In this document: piece by piece, positions 52,398 to 64,000 of the stretch
How positions within the stretch are numbered: the first letter of the stretch is position 1
How the letters are laid out: each line of letters starts with the position of its first letter
Notes under the pieces: generated by a model
The model's database searches: none
Told to the model about the DNA's origin: nothing
What the model saw: only the letters and a program-made list of their open reading frames with translations
Made by a program: the position numbers and the translations under genes
NCBI GenBank assembly: GCA_933822405.4
Contig: CAKOGP040002136.1
Location: 1-64,000, forward strand
From: Cylindrotheca closterium
Taxonomy: Eukaryota > Bacillariophyta > Bacillariophyceae > Bacillariales > Bacillariaceae
Length of the DNA: 64,000 bases
Direction of reading: 5' to 3'

Positions 52398-52664
52398 ATG
52401 CCCATTCTACAACTTGAGCCATTATCAGCTGTCTTTGATACAGCCTTTGACCAAAGCTTCCTCTTCAACATCATCAATGGCTCATCCTTCAACAGCCCAA
52501 ACCACGACAACGAACAATATAATTAAGGAAAAGGCGAAGAGAACTTGGCACCCAACTTTTGTGCATTGGATGGCGTGTTGAAGATCACAGCTCCCAAAAA
52601 AGGGGCTCTGTCTCCAGTAGTGACGATCCCAATTCAGGTCGGAGACCCAATGCTGAGGTCGTAG
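52398..52664 (+). pseudogene. Small HSP remnant with the alpha-crystallin domain deleted
   Basis: It begins like copy A (MPILQLEPLSAVFDTAFDQS) and keeps the WHPTFVH-like stretch. It then joins directly to the DGVLKITAPK part. About 243 bp (the equivalent of 48339-48581) are missing, removing nearly the whole alpha-crystallin domain. A stop also follows YN at 52524-52526. The 3' end (GTGACGATCCCAATTCAGGT) is still recognisable. Confidence 0.9.
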
Positions 52665-52798
52665 GAGGGGATTTTAAGTCTTAGGACATATTATAAACTG
52701 CCTGATATATAATATAATACTGTATGAGCTAGCAAAATTCTTGTACATTCGTTGTATTTCACAGTTTTACGTTGAATCCTGCTGCTGGTGTTCCAGAG

Positions 52799-53727
52799 CT
52801 ATAGTAATCGCGGATTGAAGACAAACCCCAAGCTATTGAGTCGCTCCATCCTTTCCTTTGTCATCGACGATGGCTTACCGTTGCAATGTAATCGAAAGTG
52901 CCTCCGTTCTGTGCACATGGAAATTTGTTTTGAGTGGCTAGTATATGGTTCTTTCAATGGTTTCCAATTGCGAATACGCAGCCCTGATACCACAGTAGCA
53001 GTAGTTACTTACGGCTTTTGACCCAAACGGCTAGCTGTTGATTCGTTTTGTACGATTTTGGGACGTTCGCATGTCCATGGACTCGCCGGAATTCTGAAAG
53101 CTCTTGGAACCGCTCTTCCCATGTCAAAGAATGGGAGTCCCACACAAAGCCAAGTTTCTCCAAAGCAGCCTGCCGCTGATCGTTCAAGGTAGAATGTTTC
53201 CCTTCCGATTTTATTCGATATTGATACCTTTGCCGTTTGACCCAATTACTAAGAGCCCTGTTCAGTTGATAGCGAAGAGGTACGAGGCAGTGACCGTGTT
53301 CCTTTCGGAATTCCAAAAGTTCCGCATAGCGTATATTCCATTGATCGACTTGCTTTTGGCGGAGAAGAGTGGCGTCCCGCGGATAGCCAGCAGCAGCTGG
53401 AGCTGCAGCTGCAGCCTTCTTGATGGAGGCGACCGAGGCGGGGGCCTGGGGCGAACTCGATTCTGGATGCGAGTTTGGTGATTTTGCTTTGGAAGCAGAG
53501 AGAGCTTTGAGGTATTCGATTGAGTTGCTATCGAGGTTCCATGTTGTGGCCTGTATGGAAACTCTCTCCACCGGGACAATCTTTCCTACATTGATTGGGG
53601 TAGGCTGCAAGCTCACTGGTATAGGTATACGAGCTTCATCATCGTGACTGTACTCATCGCTTGATTTTCTGCGTTGTTTTTTGTTTCGACATGAATCGTC
53701 CATAATGCCTTCATGCTCTCGTTGCAT
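52799..53727 (-). CDS. Helicase-associated (HA) repeat protein, copy B
   Basis: The minus-strand model joins 53727-53013 and 52908-52799 across a 104-bp intron with the same donor and acceptor as copy A, giving 274 residues. The two HA repeats (RYAELLEFRKEHGHCLVP and RFQELSEFRRVHGHANVP) are almost identical to copy A from about residue 135 to the intron. The N-terminal half differs: the SHQD repeat is gone, and an Ala-rich run (AAAAAPAAAG) lies before YPRDATLL. The C-terminus ends earlier (FNPRLL). All signals for expression look intact, so both copies may be active. Confidence 0.85.
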
Positions 53728-54666
53728 ATTTTATGGGCTTATTTGAGATTGAGTGATTGTGAGATGTTGCGCATGACCGTACCTGTTACGTAAATCGTGA
53801 AGCATTGATGATTGTCAAAATTTCAATTGTGCAAGATACGCCCTCAAGAATAATCACATTCTTCTCTTCTCTGAGCAACTCACTTATCATCTTTCGCAAT
53901 TGCCACCACAGTTTTGTCCTGCAAGAAGGGTACCAGGTACACGTGTACCATGGTACCGGTAAAGTTGAAGCAATCGTATTAACATATGTATATATAAAGC
54001 AATAATTTCGTGCGATATACGCCCCCAAGATTCAGATCCTCACTTCGCCAAGCCACTCACTTATCAGGAAACACCACAGAACCAAATATGTGGCTGTTTC
54101 GTTCCCGAGGAAAGGTCGATCTTTTTGGACAATAATGAGGAGGCTCAACCGGTCGGTCTCAAACTGTGACTCCTATTTCAAATAAATTTTAAAATTTATG
54201 GTTTGAACTCGCATGCCTGCGTATGCGCTTTTATTTCTAAAATGATATTATATTTTCTGCTTCTGAGGGTAATATTGAACAACAATCTGTGAGACATGTC
54301 AGGAAGAATAATGCTTTCAGGAGAGACTCAACCTTTCCAACTCGTTTCAACTCTTGCAATGCAGTTCCACCACCATGGTTGACGACGTTGCCTTTATTCA
54401 TTCATTCACAACGCAAGGTTTCTACAATCAATTTGCGTTGGTGCTTTGATCAGAATAAAAGGCACTCACTTTATAATAGAATGAAATGCCAACTGATAGT
54501 TTAGGAGGACACGTCATCCATAACTCGCAACCGCTCCCACGTCATAATATAATGCTTCGCTCGAATAAACGCCAGCAAACTTGAAACTGCTCAGAGAAAA
54601 GAATACAATGCATAAATATATATATCACTCTGCTTACAGTATATGTTCTCATATCAAAGAAGGATC
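53728..54666. other. Divergent spacer of copy B, with a local duplication
   Basis: No gene is supported. Blocks with TACGCCC(T/C)CAAGA and CAACTCACTTATCA-like sequence at about 53838-53896 and 54018-54066 are diverged copies of each other and of the copy-A spacer. The run GGTACCAGGTACACGTGTACCATGGTACCGG-like palindromic stretch near 53929-53959 is rich in GTAC steps. Confidence 0.45.
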
Positions 54667-56324
54667 ATGCCATCCACCCGATCGTCTTGTTCTATTACCT
54701 CTTGTTCTTATCTGCATTCCCACTCAACAATGTCGTTGTTGTTGTACCTGTGAATGCATGGGAACAAACCCCTCAGCTTCTTGTTCTTCGTTCGAATTTA
54801 CCAACGACATCCGACATCAATTGCCACCAAATCTTACTCAGGCAGCAGATGGAACCGCCGTAGCAAAAACATTACATCAGCATTACGGAGGACACCAACC
54901 ACTCTGCATGCATCGCATCATCATCGTGGACAGAGATTCCTTCCATTGTAGGTCCGTTTGACGCCAAGGCATTTGCCGAGACGCAATGTTGGGGCCAGAC
55001 ACCATTGCTCCTCCAGCATTCCTTTGGTGGGGCACGAGTGCTTTCGTGGAAGGACATGTTGCAGCTGGCAATGCAAGATGAGTCGTCTCGACTGATCACA
55101 CACCAGCCGGGAACCTTGGATACCTTCAAACTCGACTTTGGCCCCTTTTCTGAATCGGAATTGAGTAACTTCTTGATTGTCGACTCTGATACTGAGGAAC
55201 TTCGTGATGATCCTGACAAGAATGAAAAAGATGTGTTTAACCAAGTTTCAACCTTGGTTGTCAATGATGTGGATCGTTGGATCCCATCCTTGTCCGACTG
55301 GATGGATATTCATTTCGGATTCTTGCCCCGATGGCGTCGGGATGATGCCCAAGTCAGTCTGGCCAGAAAGGGTGGAGGCATTGGACCTCATGTGGACAAT
55401 TATGACGTCTTTCTGATACAAGCCAGCGGCACTCGCACCTGGAAGGTGGGACTGGAAACTCTTTCGGTAAAAGATGAGTTTGGCAACTTGGTGGAAGCCT
55501 CCGAAGTCCGAGTTTTGGATCTAGAAGGACAACCAGCTGGTGAATTTGTGACAATCCAACTCGACCCAGGGGACTGCTTGTACTTACCTCCACGAGTCGT
55601 CCATTGGGGATCGGCAACGTCTGATGATTGCATGACGCTAAGTGTCGGATGTCGGGCACCCTCTGCATCCGAACTCCTTCAGCGTGTCACCGAATCCATG
55701 TCGGACTCGTCTTCTATCTTGGCAACCGCACGCTATACTGACATGGAGGATATAGCAAATTGGTCCAAACAACAACATGGCGGCAACCAAAAGGGTCTCT
55801 CTAAAAAGGTCAAGGACAAGATGAAAAGGTTGGTGCTGGACTTGATTGAGGAGCAATTGGACGATGATGCTTTTTGGGACAAACTAGTGGGCGAGGTCGT
55901 CACGGAACCAAATAGGCCTACCATGGACTATCCAATACCCTTGTCTGAAATGGACGAAGAGTGGAAAACTGAATTGGGAATATGGGCGGATTCAAAACAA
56001 GCTCTCGGGGGTGTCTTGGGTGGAACTGGAGTCTTGCGTCGTGCAGAAGGCATTGCATTTGCATGGTCCGTCTTGGAGGAAAACGAAAAGATGGGTCCTA
56101 TTATGTTTGCGCAAGGAAGATCATTCCCGCTGAATGATAATTCTGACGCTGCATCACTTCTCCTAGATATGATTGCCAATGGATTGCCGCTTAGTCGGCA
56201 ACGATTGGACGAGCAAGGAGTTAAAGTATCAGATACCATGAAATCCTTTCTTCTTGAGTTGATTGAGGAGGGGTTGCTATATGGTGACGATGACGATGAT
56301 AATAATGACGATGATGAAGATTAG
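54667..56324 (+). pseudogene. RoxA/YcfD-like oxygenase, copy B with broken presequence
   Basis: The catalytic part is open from an in-frame ATG at 55056 to 56324 (422 residues). It keeps GIGPHVDNYDVFLIQ and LPPRVVHWG, so the Fe(II) site is intact and nearly identical to copy A. The 5' part is damaged. The leader codons for the signal peptide start are deleted or altered after 54667. One extra base lies at about 54798 (TTCGAATTTACC against TTCGACTTACC), and five extra bases lie near 54915 (GCATCGCATC). Between these the frame meets TAG. No ATG-initiated protein can therefore carry the plastid presequence into the enzyme. It may be a pseudogene, a cytosolic form started at 55056, or be rescued by an unseen intron. 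Confidence 0.7.
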
Positions 56325-58280
<1,956 letters not shown>

Positions 58281-58679
58281 TATCACCCAAGGTATACTGT
58301 AGGGTTTGATTAGTCATCCTCGTTTGTGCTGGAGGTAGTCCTATATACTCTCCCGGTGCCGGTAACAACACGTACTGTAATAGTTTTGCGGGAAAATAGA
58401 GGTCCCGATTCCCGATAACGCGCACTTTCAACTTACCGGTGTATTAATAAGTAAGACTTCGCCGTCTCCGCAGATAGTCCGTGACTCTATGAATATGACT
58501 CCAAGACGGCGAACGCCAATTCAATAAATTCATCATCGCGGTGACATTATTTTTATCTTATATTGATCACGGAGGCGTAGACTACTGTATAGTCTGCATG
58601 CAGTATTGCAACCCGCAAGAGCAAAGACATATTAAGATATAATACAACATCACAACAACAACAACAACAACAACCCAAA
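58281..58679. other. Intergenic, nothing beyond a CAA leader repeat
   Basis: This 399-bp spacer holds no gene-like frame. A CAA trinucleotide run (about 58648-58673) lies immediately before the next ATG and is probably in its 5' leader. Confidence 0.5.
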
Positions 58680-61600
58680 ATGGCAGACGCTAACTTTGTG
58701 AACAGGGACATTTCCTTTCGGAACCATCACGCCGAGAACGACGACGATGATGGCATCTCGAAAGCAACGCCTCTTCATTCCAATTACTCGTTGAATTTTC
58801 AGTTTCTAAAAGAAGGAACCCTCTTTGATCGGAGCCAACAAATTGATACGTTGATGGAAGTTTTGTCTAGACGGCTGAGACCCGATTCCACACCAGAATT
58901 CGTTCTGATTGCTGGTACTACTGGAACTGGCAAGACGGTACTCGCACGGAAACTCAAGCAACCGGTGCAGGACAGGGATGGATTCTTTGTCATGGGAAAG
59001 TTTGATCAGTTGAAAAATTCGCAACCGTTTGCACCCTTGGTAGCTGCCATGACGGACTTTGTGAGACAAGTTCTGAAGAAAAGTAATGAAGCCGTGGATG
59101 CAATATCAGCAGACATTGTCTCACAGGTGGGAAATGATATTGGGGTTTTGACAGTGCTAGTTCCGGCGTTGGAAGAATTGGTTGGACGGCCAGCGGAAGG
59201 ATCTCTCTTTACCCTAAAGAGTGCGGATGCGGAAGAACGTCTGAAAAAGATATTTGTCAAGTTTGTCAAGGCAACATGTTCGCTGACACGGCCTTTGGTG
59301 TTAGTGATGGATGATCTTCAGTGGGCGGATCCGGGTTCCTTGGAACTCTTGGAGGCGATTGTCAGTGACAAGCACAACCAGGGGCTTGTGGTACTAGGGA
59401 TATGTCGATCCAACGAAGTTTCCTACACCCATGACTTGTCTGTCATCTTGAGGCGCCTCAAAAATGAAAAGGGCGTTCTGATAACAACCGTGGATGTCAA
59501 ATGTCTCTCCATCCAAGCAGCCAACTCGCTAGTCGCTTGTGTCTTGAGGTCTCGGGAAGACGATTGCGTGGGCGTCACTAATATTGTCTATGCCCGAACC
59601 AAAGGAAATGTATTTTTTATCGTGCAATTTCTAAAGGCACTCTTTGAAGATGGTGTCCTTACCAGAGACCCCACCAATCACAGCTGGCTGTGGGACGATG
59701 ACATTTGGGGAGCCAAATTCGAAAACGCCAACTCGATACTGGACCTTACGGCTTCTCGCATCAAAAAGCTGCCGGTTGATTGCCAATTGCTGCTATTGTA
59801 TGCAGCTTGCCTGGGTACGGAACTAGACGAGGATTTGTTGTCCAAGCTGTTTGTCGATTCTTTGACAGTTGGTGCCGAGGAAAAGAGCGTTTTGTACGAT
59901 CTTGCCGAGTCGGTATCCAATGTAGACTTGGACGGCGCTATCGAGAGATGTGCTTCGGAAGGCGTAATTATCAAGGAATCCCACTCGATGACCTATCGCT
60001 TTTTGCACGATCAAGTAAAGGAGGCAGCCTACAACTTGATAGCCCCAAGTGAGCATCCAAGCCTACACATATCCTTGGGCCGCTTTTTGTGCAAGGTGCT
60101 GACACGTGATGAGCTGGAACAATACGTTTTTGTGGTCCTAGACCAAATGAGGCTTGGAATTGAATGTATCTTTGCAGAATCAGAAAAGGTTCATTTTGCA
60201 TCGCTATGCTTGCTGGCGGGTAAGAAGGCAATCATATCCAGCGATTTCAAGACATCACTGAGAGTACTAGAGCTTGGACTTGGTCTGCTAGATGCGAGGC
60301 AATGTTGGCGAGACGAATACGAACTAACACTAGCTTTGCACAACACGATTGCCCAAGTCACATGTTGCCTCGGCGATTTCCAGGGAACCGATGAAGCTGT
60401 AAAAGCGGTGACACTTCATGCAAGATCGTACAATGATCAACTTCCAACGTTGATGCTTCAAGTTTATACGTATGGAACTCGAATGCGGCTGAAAGATTCG
60501 ATCGAGCTCGGATTGGATGTCTTGGAGAAACTTGGTGAACCGATTCCGAGGAATCCAGGGACGCATCAGATCATATTTGAGCTCTTCAAAATTAAACGGA
60601 CTCTGAAACGAAGATCCGATACGTCTATTATTGGTTTGCCAGATATGACGGATCAAACCAAACTTTCGGCAATGGGGATATTGAACCTTTTGATTGCTCC
60701 AAGTTTCATTGCTCGCCAAAACCTGTTACCACTTGTGACCTTTAAACTGTTCAGACTAACGCTGAGCCATGGGGCATCTGCTGTATCAACTGTTGCGTGT
60801 TCTGGTACTGGTCTGGTGCTTGCCAATATTGGCGACCATGATACGGCGTATCGTCTCGGACAGCTAGCACTCTTGTTTATCGGAAGGTACAATGCAGTTC
60901 GGAATGATTGGATCCCCCGAGTCTATGTCGGCCATTATGGAATCATCTCCCTCGCGAAGGAACCAATTGGTCAAGTTCTGGAGAAACTAGCTCATGCACA
61001 CCAAGTCGGATTAGAATGCGGCGACGTAGAAATGGGTTTCATTTGCCTGCATATGTGTCGAGTATACTCGTTCCATGCGGGATACTCATTGGTTGACTTG
61101 GAACCAAAGATGAAACTAGCATTAGAGCAAATGGATGCAAAGAATCAAACTTTGTGGTATGAAATGACTCATGTTTGCTACGAGGCACTTTTGGTACTCA
61201 TGGGAAGGACAGGTGACCCTGCAGTAACAAATGGTTGTCTCATGACACTGGAAATCGGATCTGAGAAGTTGACACAGGTCCTACAAACCGCAAATCTCGA
61301 AGTACACATGTTCATGTGCCTTGCCAATATCCATCGAATGGTGACTGCGTATTATAGTGGTGACTTTGAGCTGGCGCTCGAAATGGCCAAGAGAAGCAGA
61401 AATGCAAAGAGAATTCTTGGCACATCCATGTATGTTCCCTTTCAGGTATGTTATGATGCTCTCACTTGCATGGCTTTGCTGAGGCGTCAGCATGTCACCT
61501 CCCCCATCCGGAAACGACGACTGCTCCACCAAACTCAGAACTGCCTGGCATATTTCAAGAAAACTGCCGCAGGAATCCCAGAAAACTACCTTCACAAAAT

Positions 61601-61865
61601 CCACTTGATCGAAGGAGAGTTGTTGGCTCATCACCGCAAACCAGCGCAGGCGGTATCAATGTACGCAAAAGCTCAAGAACAGGCTCGAAAGCATGGGTTC
61701 CTGGAAGTTGTAGCCATTGCATGTGAGCAAGAAGCGATAGTACGTCGAGAGTTTGGAATGGCAGAGCATTGGGAATGCTACCAGAAGGCGATTCGATGCT
61801 ATGAAGAGTGGGGTGCTTTTGCGAAGGCTAGTCGAATGAAGCAATTGGCGGACGAAAATTTGTAG
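58680..61865 (+). CDS. STAND/AAA-type ATPase with helical-repeat C-terminus (paralogue 2)
   Basis: This is an intronless frame of 1061 residues. After a polar 40-residue start comes an entry motif (LFDRSQQIDTLMEVL), Walker A GTTGTGKT (79-86) and Walker B LVLVMDDLQWAD (206-217). Then a sensor-like ICRSNEV follows. Residues about 340-460 match the winged-helix-like part (YAACLGTELDEDLL, RFLHDQVKEAAYNL). The remaining 600 residues are helical, TPR-like, with conserved YTYGTRMRLKDSIELGLDVL and ending CYEEWGAFAKASRMKQL. Related architectures in bacteria and algae precede kinase or cyclase domains; here the protein stops after the solenoid. It probably works as a signalling or scaffolding switch in the cytosol. 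It is convergent with its close paralogue, with stops 156 bp apart. Confidence 0.85.
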   Translation: MADANFVNRDISFRNHHAENDDDDGISKATPLHSNYSLNFQFLKEGTLFDRSQQIDTLMEVLSRRLRPDSTPEFVLIAGTTGTGKTVLARKLKQPVQDRDGFFVMGKFDQLKNSQPFAPLVAAMTDFVRQVLKKSNEAVDAISADIVSQVGNDIGVLTVLVPALEELVGRPAEGSLFTLKSADAEERLKKIFVKFVKATCSLTRPLVLVMDDLQWADPGSLELLEAIVSDKHNQGLVVLGICRSNEVSYTHDLSVILRRLKNEKGVLITTVDVKCLSIQAANSLVACVLRSREDDCVGVTNIVYARTKGNVFFIVQFLKALFEDGVLTRDPTNHSWLWDDDIWGAKFENANSILDLTASRIKKLPVDCQLLLLYAACLGTELDEDLLSKLFVDSLTVGAEEKSVLYDLAESVSNVDLDGAIERCASEGVIIKESHSMTYRFLHDQVKEAAYNLIAPSEHPSLHISLGRFLCKVLTRDELEQYVFVVLDQMRLGIECIFAESEKVHFASLCLLAGKKAIISSDFKTSLRVLELGLGLLDARQCWRDEYELTLALHNTIAQVTCCLGDFQGTDEAVKAVTLHARSYNDQLPTLMLQVYTYGTRMRLKDSIELGLDVLEKLGEPIPRNPGTHQIIFELFKIKRTLKRRSDTSIIGLPDMTDQTKLSAMGILNLLIAPSFIARQNLLPLVTFKLFRLTLSHGASAVSTVACSGTGLVLANIGDHDTAYRLGQLALLFIGRYNAVRNDWIPRVYVGHYGIISLAKEPIGQVLEKLAHAHQVGLECGDVEMGFICLHMCRVYSFHAGYSLVDLEPKMKLALEQMDAKNQTLWYEMTHVCYEALLVLMGRTGDPAVTNGCLMTLEIGSEKLTQVLQTANLEVHMFMCLANIHRMVTAYYSGDFELALEMAKRSRNAKRILGTSMYVPFQVCYDALTCMALLRRQHVTSPIRKRRLLHQTQNCLAYFKKTAAGIPENYLHKIHLIEGELLAHHRKPAQAVSMYAKAQEQARKHGFLEVVAIACEQEAIVRREFGMAEHWECYQKAIRCYEEWGAFAKASRMKQLADENL

Positions 61866-62021
61866 TTATCGACATCATCAATACCGCCCAAGAACTAAAG
61901 TGCTATTTACAAGGACCTACCTGAGGCGAGCAAAAAAATAATGTGACATCTACCAACACAACACATACTCCTGAAGTTTAGTCTTTTAAAAACTAATTCC
62001 AGAATCGATTGCCTATCTACA

Positions 62022-64000
62022 TCAGTTGCTGGGTGTCGAGTGGTCCCTTTCCACCGACTGTTTCATTTTAGATGACTTCGCGAAAGCACCCCATTCTTCG
62101 TAGCATCCAATCGCCTTTTGATAGCATTCCATTTGTCCTTCCATACCAAATTCCTTCCGTGCAAATGCTTCCCGATCGAAGGCAATGGCCAAGACACCAA
62201 GAAAAGCGTGTTCACGGGCCAGTTCTTGGGACTTCACATACATTGCAACAGCTTGCTGTGGTTTGCGCTGATAGGCTAATATCTCTGCCTCGATTAAGCG
62301 GATACTGTGAAGGTAGTTTTCTGGTACTGATACGGCCATCTTCTTGAGATACGCTAAGCAATTGCGAGCTTGAACGAGCAGTCGTTTCTTTTGGATAGGC
62401 GAAGAGGTATTTCGTTGCCTCAGTACGGCCATGCAGGTAAATGCATCATACGCAACTTGGTATGAAACTACCATTGAAGTTCCAAGTATCTTTCTTGCAT
62501 TTCTGCTTCTTTTGGCCATTTCCAATGCCTTGCCGTATTCTCCAAGGTGGTACAAGACTACCATTTTGTGTGCGGCTGCCTCACAGAGATAGATTTCAAT
62601 CTCAAGGTTCGCAGTTTGTAGAATTTCATTGAACCTGTCGGATCCCTTTTCATTTTCAAAAGTCATCAGGCAACCGTTGGTAACAGCAGGGTTGTTCGTC
62701 CTATCCATGAGAATCAGTATTGCCTCGTAGCAAGTATGCGTCATTTCGTACCACAATAGTTGATTCTGGGCTTTCATCTGATCCAATGCTGCTTTCATCT
62801 TTGGTTCCAATTCAATCAAAGAGTATCCAACGTTCCAAGAGTACTTGCGGCACATGTGTAGACCAATGGTACCCATTTCGACGTCGCCACACTGCATCCC
62901 CACCTGATGTGCATGGGCTAACTTCTGCAATACTGGACCTATCCGTTCCTTTGAAAGTGCGACCAAACCATAATGGGCGACGTAGACTCGTGGAATCCAA
63001 TCATTCCGAACTGAATTATACCTGCCAATGAACATAAGAGCGAGCTGACCAAGTCGATATGCTGTGTCATGATCTCCAACATTGGCCATGGCTATACCAA
63101 CACCGGCACAAGCCATCGAAGATACAGCCGAAGCACCATGATTAAGTGTCAGTTTGAAAAGTTTGAATGCGACCAATGGGAATAGCTTTGGCCGTGCAAT
63201 AAAACACGGGGCAATCAGAAGGTTCAACACGCCCATGACCGACAATTTGACAGGATCAGTCATATCAGGCAAGCCAGCAATGGCAGTATCAGGTTTCTTT
63301 TTGAGGATCCGTTTCACCTTTAGTAACTCAATTGCAAACTGCTGAGTTTTAGCATTCCTCGGAATTGGTTCGTCTAGTCTCTCCAACACATCCAGTCCCA
63401 GGTCAATCGAATCGTTCAGTCGCATTCGGGTTCCATAGGTATAGATTTGAAGCATCAGGCAGTGAACTGTATCATGAAACGTTCGAGCATATTCAATGAC
63501 AGTGGCTACAGCTTTGTCAGCTATGTCAATCCGGCCCAAACAACATGTCGCTTGGGCAATTGTGTTGTACAAACTTAACGTAAGTTCGTACTCGTCTCGC
63601 CAGCTTTGTCGTAGATCCAGCAGACTAATACCAAGCTCCAGAAATTTTAAGGTGGTATTGAAGTCGCTTGATGTCATAGCCTTCCTACCGGCTACCAAAC
63701 ACAAGGATGCAAGCCGGCTTCGTTCAAAGTCACTACAAACCCGGTCCATCCCAATACGCATTTGGTCCACCACCACAAAAATGTACTTTTCTAGTTCGTC
63801 TCTGGACAATATTTCACACAGAAACCTCCCGAGAGAAACATGAAGACTTGGAAGCTCGCTTTGGGGAACCAGATTATATGCAGCCTCTTTCAATTGGTCA
63901 TGGCTAAAGCGATAGGTGCATGCATGAGACTCCTTGATGATGACCCCTTCTGCCGCACATCGCTCAATGGCGCGATCCAGGTCCACGTGTGCCACGGACT
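62022..64000 (-). CDS. STAND/AAA-type ATPase (paralogue 3), 5' part outside the window
   Basis: The frame is open to the window edge at 64000 and codes for about 659 residues of the C-terminal part. The first residues (SVAHVDLDRAIERCAAEG) match paralogue 2 from about residue 417, so roughly 420 N-terminal residues including the ATPase core lie beyond the window. The helical part follows paralogue 2 closely throughout (YTYGTRMRLNDSIDLGLDVL, GLPDMTDPVKLSVMGVLNLL, CYEEWGAFAKSSKMKQ). There are no stops or shifts, so it looks functional. Its internal frame start at 63995 is a GTG and not a real start codon. The gene pair 2 and 3 looks like an inverted tail-to-tail duplication. Confidence 0.85.
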   Translation of the reverse strand, partial: SVAHVDLDRAIERCAAEGVIIKESHACTYRFSHDQLKEAAYNLVPQSELPSLHVSLGRFLCEILSRDELEKYIFVVVDQMRIGMDRVCSDFERSRLASLCLVAGRKAMTSSDFNTTLKFLELGISLLDLRQSWRDEYELTLSLYNTIAQATCCLGRIDIADKAVATVIEYARTFHDTVHCLMLQIYTYGTRMRLNDSIDLGLDVLERLDEPIPRNAKTQQFAIELLKVKRILKKKPDTAIAGLPDMTDPVKLSVMGVLNLLIAPCFIARPKLFPLVAFKLFKLTLNHGASAVSSMACAGVGIAMANVGDHDTAYRLGQLALMFIGRYNSVRNDWIPRVYVAHYGLVALSKERIGPVLQKLAHAHQVGMQCGDVEMGTIGLHMCRKYSWNVGYSLIELEPKMKAALDQMKAQNQLLWYEMTHTCYEAILILMDRTNNPAVTNGCLMTFENEKGSDRFNEILQTANLEIEIYLCEAAAHKMVVLYHLGEYGKALEMAKRSRNARKILGTSMVVSYQVAYDAFTCMAVLRQRNTSSPIQKKRLLVQARNCLAYLKKMAVSVPENYLHSIRLIEAEILAYQRKPQQAVAMYVKSQELAREHAFLGVLAIAFDREAFARKEFGMEGQMECYQKAIGCYEEWGAFAKSSKMKQSVERDHSTPSN

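Overview
The window looks like nuclear DNA of a diatom, most likely a raphid pennate. The reasons are short GT-AG introns (72-139 bp in the models below), a secreted Lys/Gly/Tyr/Asp repeat protein resembling silica-associated silaffins and cingulins, several HSF-type DNA-binding domains, a SEC14-like plus DUF6824 protein, two-repeat helicase-associated (HA) proteins, and plastid-style presequences. The species cannot be fixed from the sequence alone.

Layout. 0.9-5.2 kb: a small hypothetical protein, a four-helix membrane protein and a broken SEC14-like/DUF6824 gene. 5.8-8.7 kb: the silaffin/cingulin-like gene and the splicing factor PRP38. 11-15 kb: a kinesin-4-like motor with a C-terminal SAP domain. 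15.4-24.4 kb: an aspartic protease with an apparent multi-part plastid address, a ferric reductase with a membrane segment inserted in its NAD half, a NIPA-type Mg2+ transporter and an aspartoacylase-like enzyme. 24.6-25.3 kb: a 672-bp MITE-like element. 25.8-33.5 kb: a STAND ATPase, a beta'-COP-like WD40 propeller on a membrane anchor, an LRR protein and a small secreted protein. 33.9-36.8 kb: one intact HSF gene and two decayed copies. 37-44.6 kb: two Crypton/Ndc10-type tyrosine recombinase genes. One has a single in-frame stop. The other is split by a 1.35-kb insertion with a 17-bp target-site duplication. 48.1-56.4 kb: a tandem segmental duplication of three genes (small HSP, HA protein, RoxA/YcfD-like ribosomal oxygenase). 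56.9-64 kb: RUVBL1 and a convergent pair of STAND ATPases, the last cut by the window edge.

Housekeeping genes (PRP38, kinesin, RUVBL1, NIPA, ferric reductase) alternate with lineage-specific genes and mobile or decaying DNA. No operon-like logic is expected. Functional links that can be suggested are between the HSF genes and the small HSP gene, which has a step-type heat-shock-element-like motif upstream, and among the three STAND ATPase paralogues. The most notable structures are the interrupted tyrosine recombinase gene, the duplication in which one oxygenase copy lost its in-frame plastid presequence, the silica-protein candidate, and the beta'-COP propeller without its solenoid.

Exon borders were placed by eye from GT-AG signals, reading-frame continuity and family motifs. 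No alignment or database search was run, so family names rest on motif recognition.
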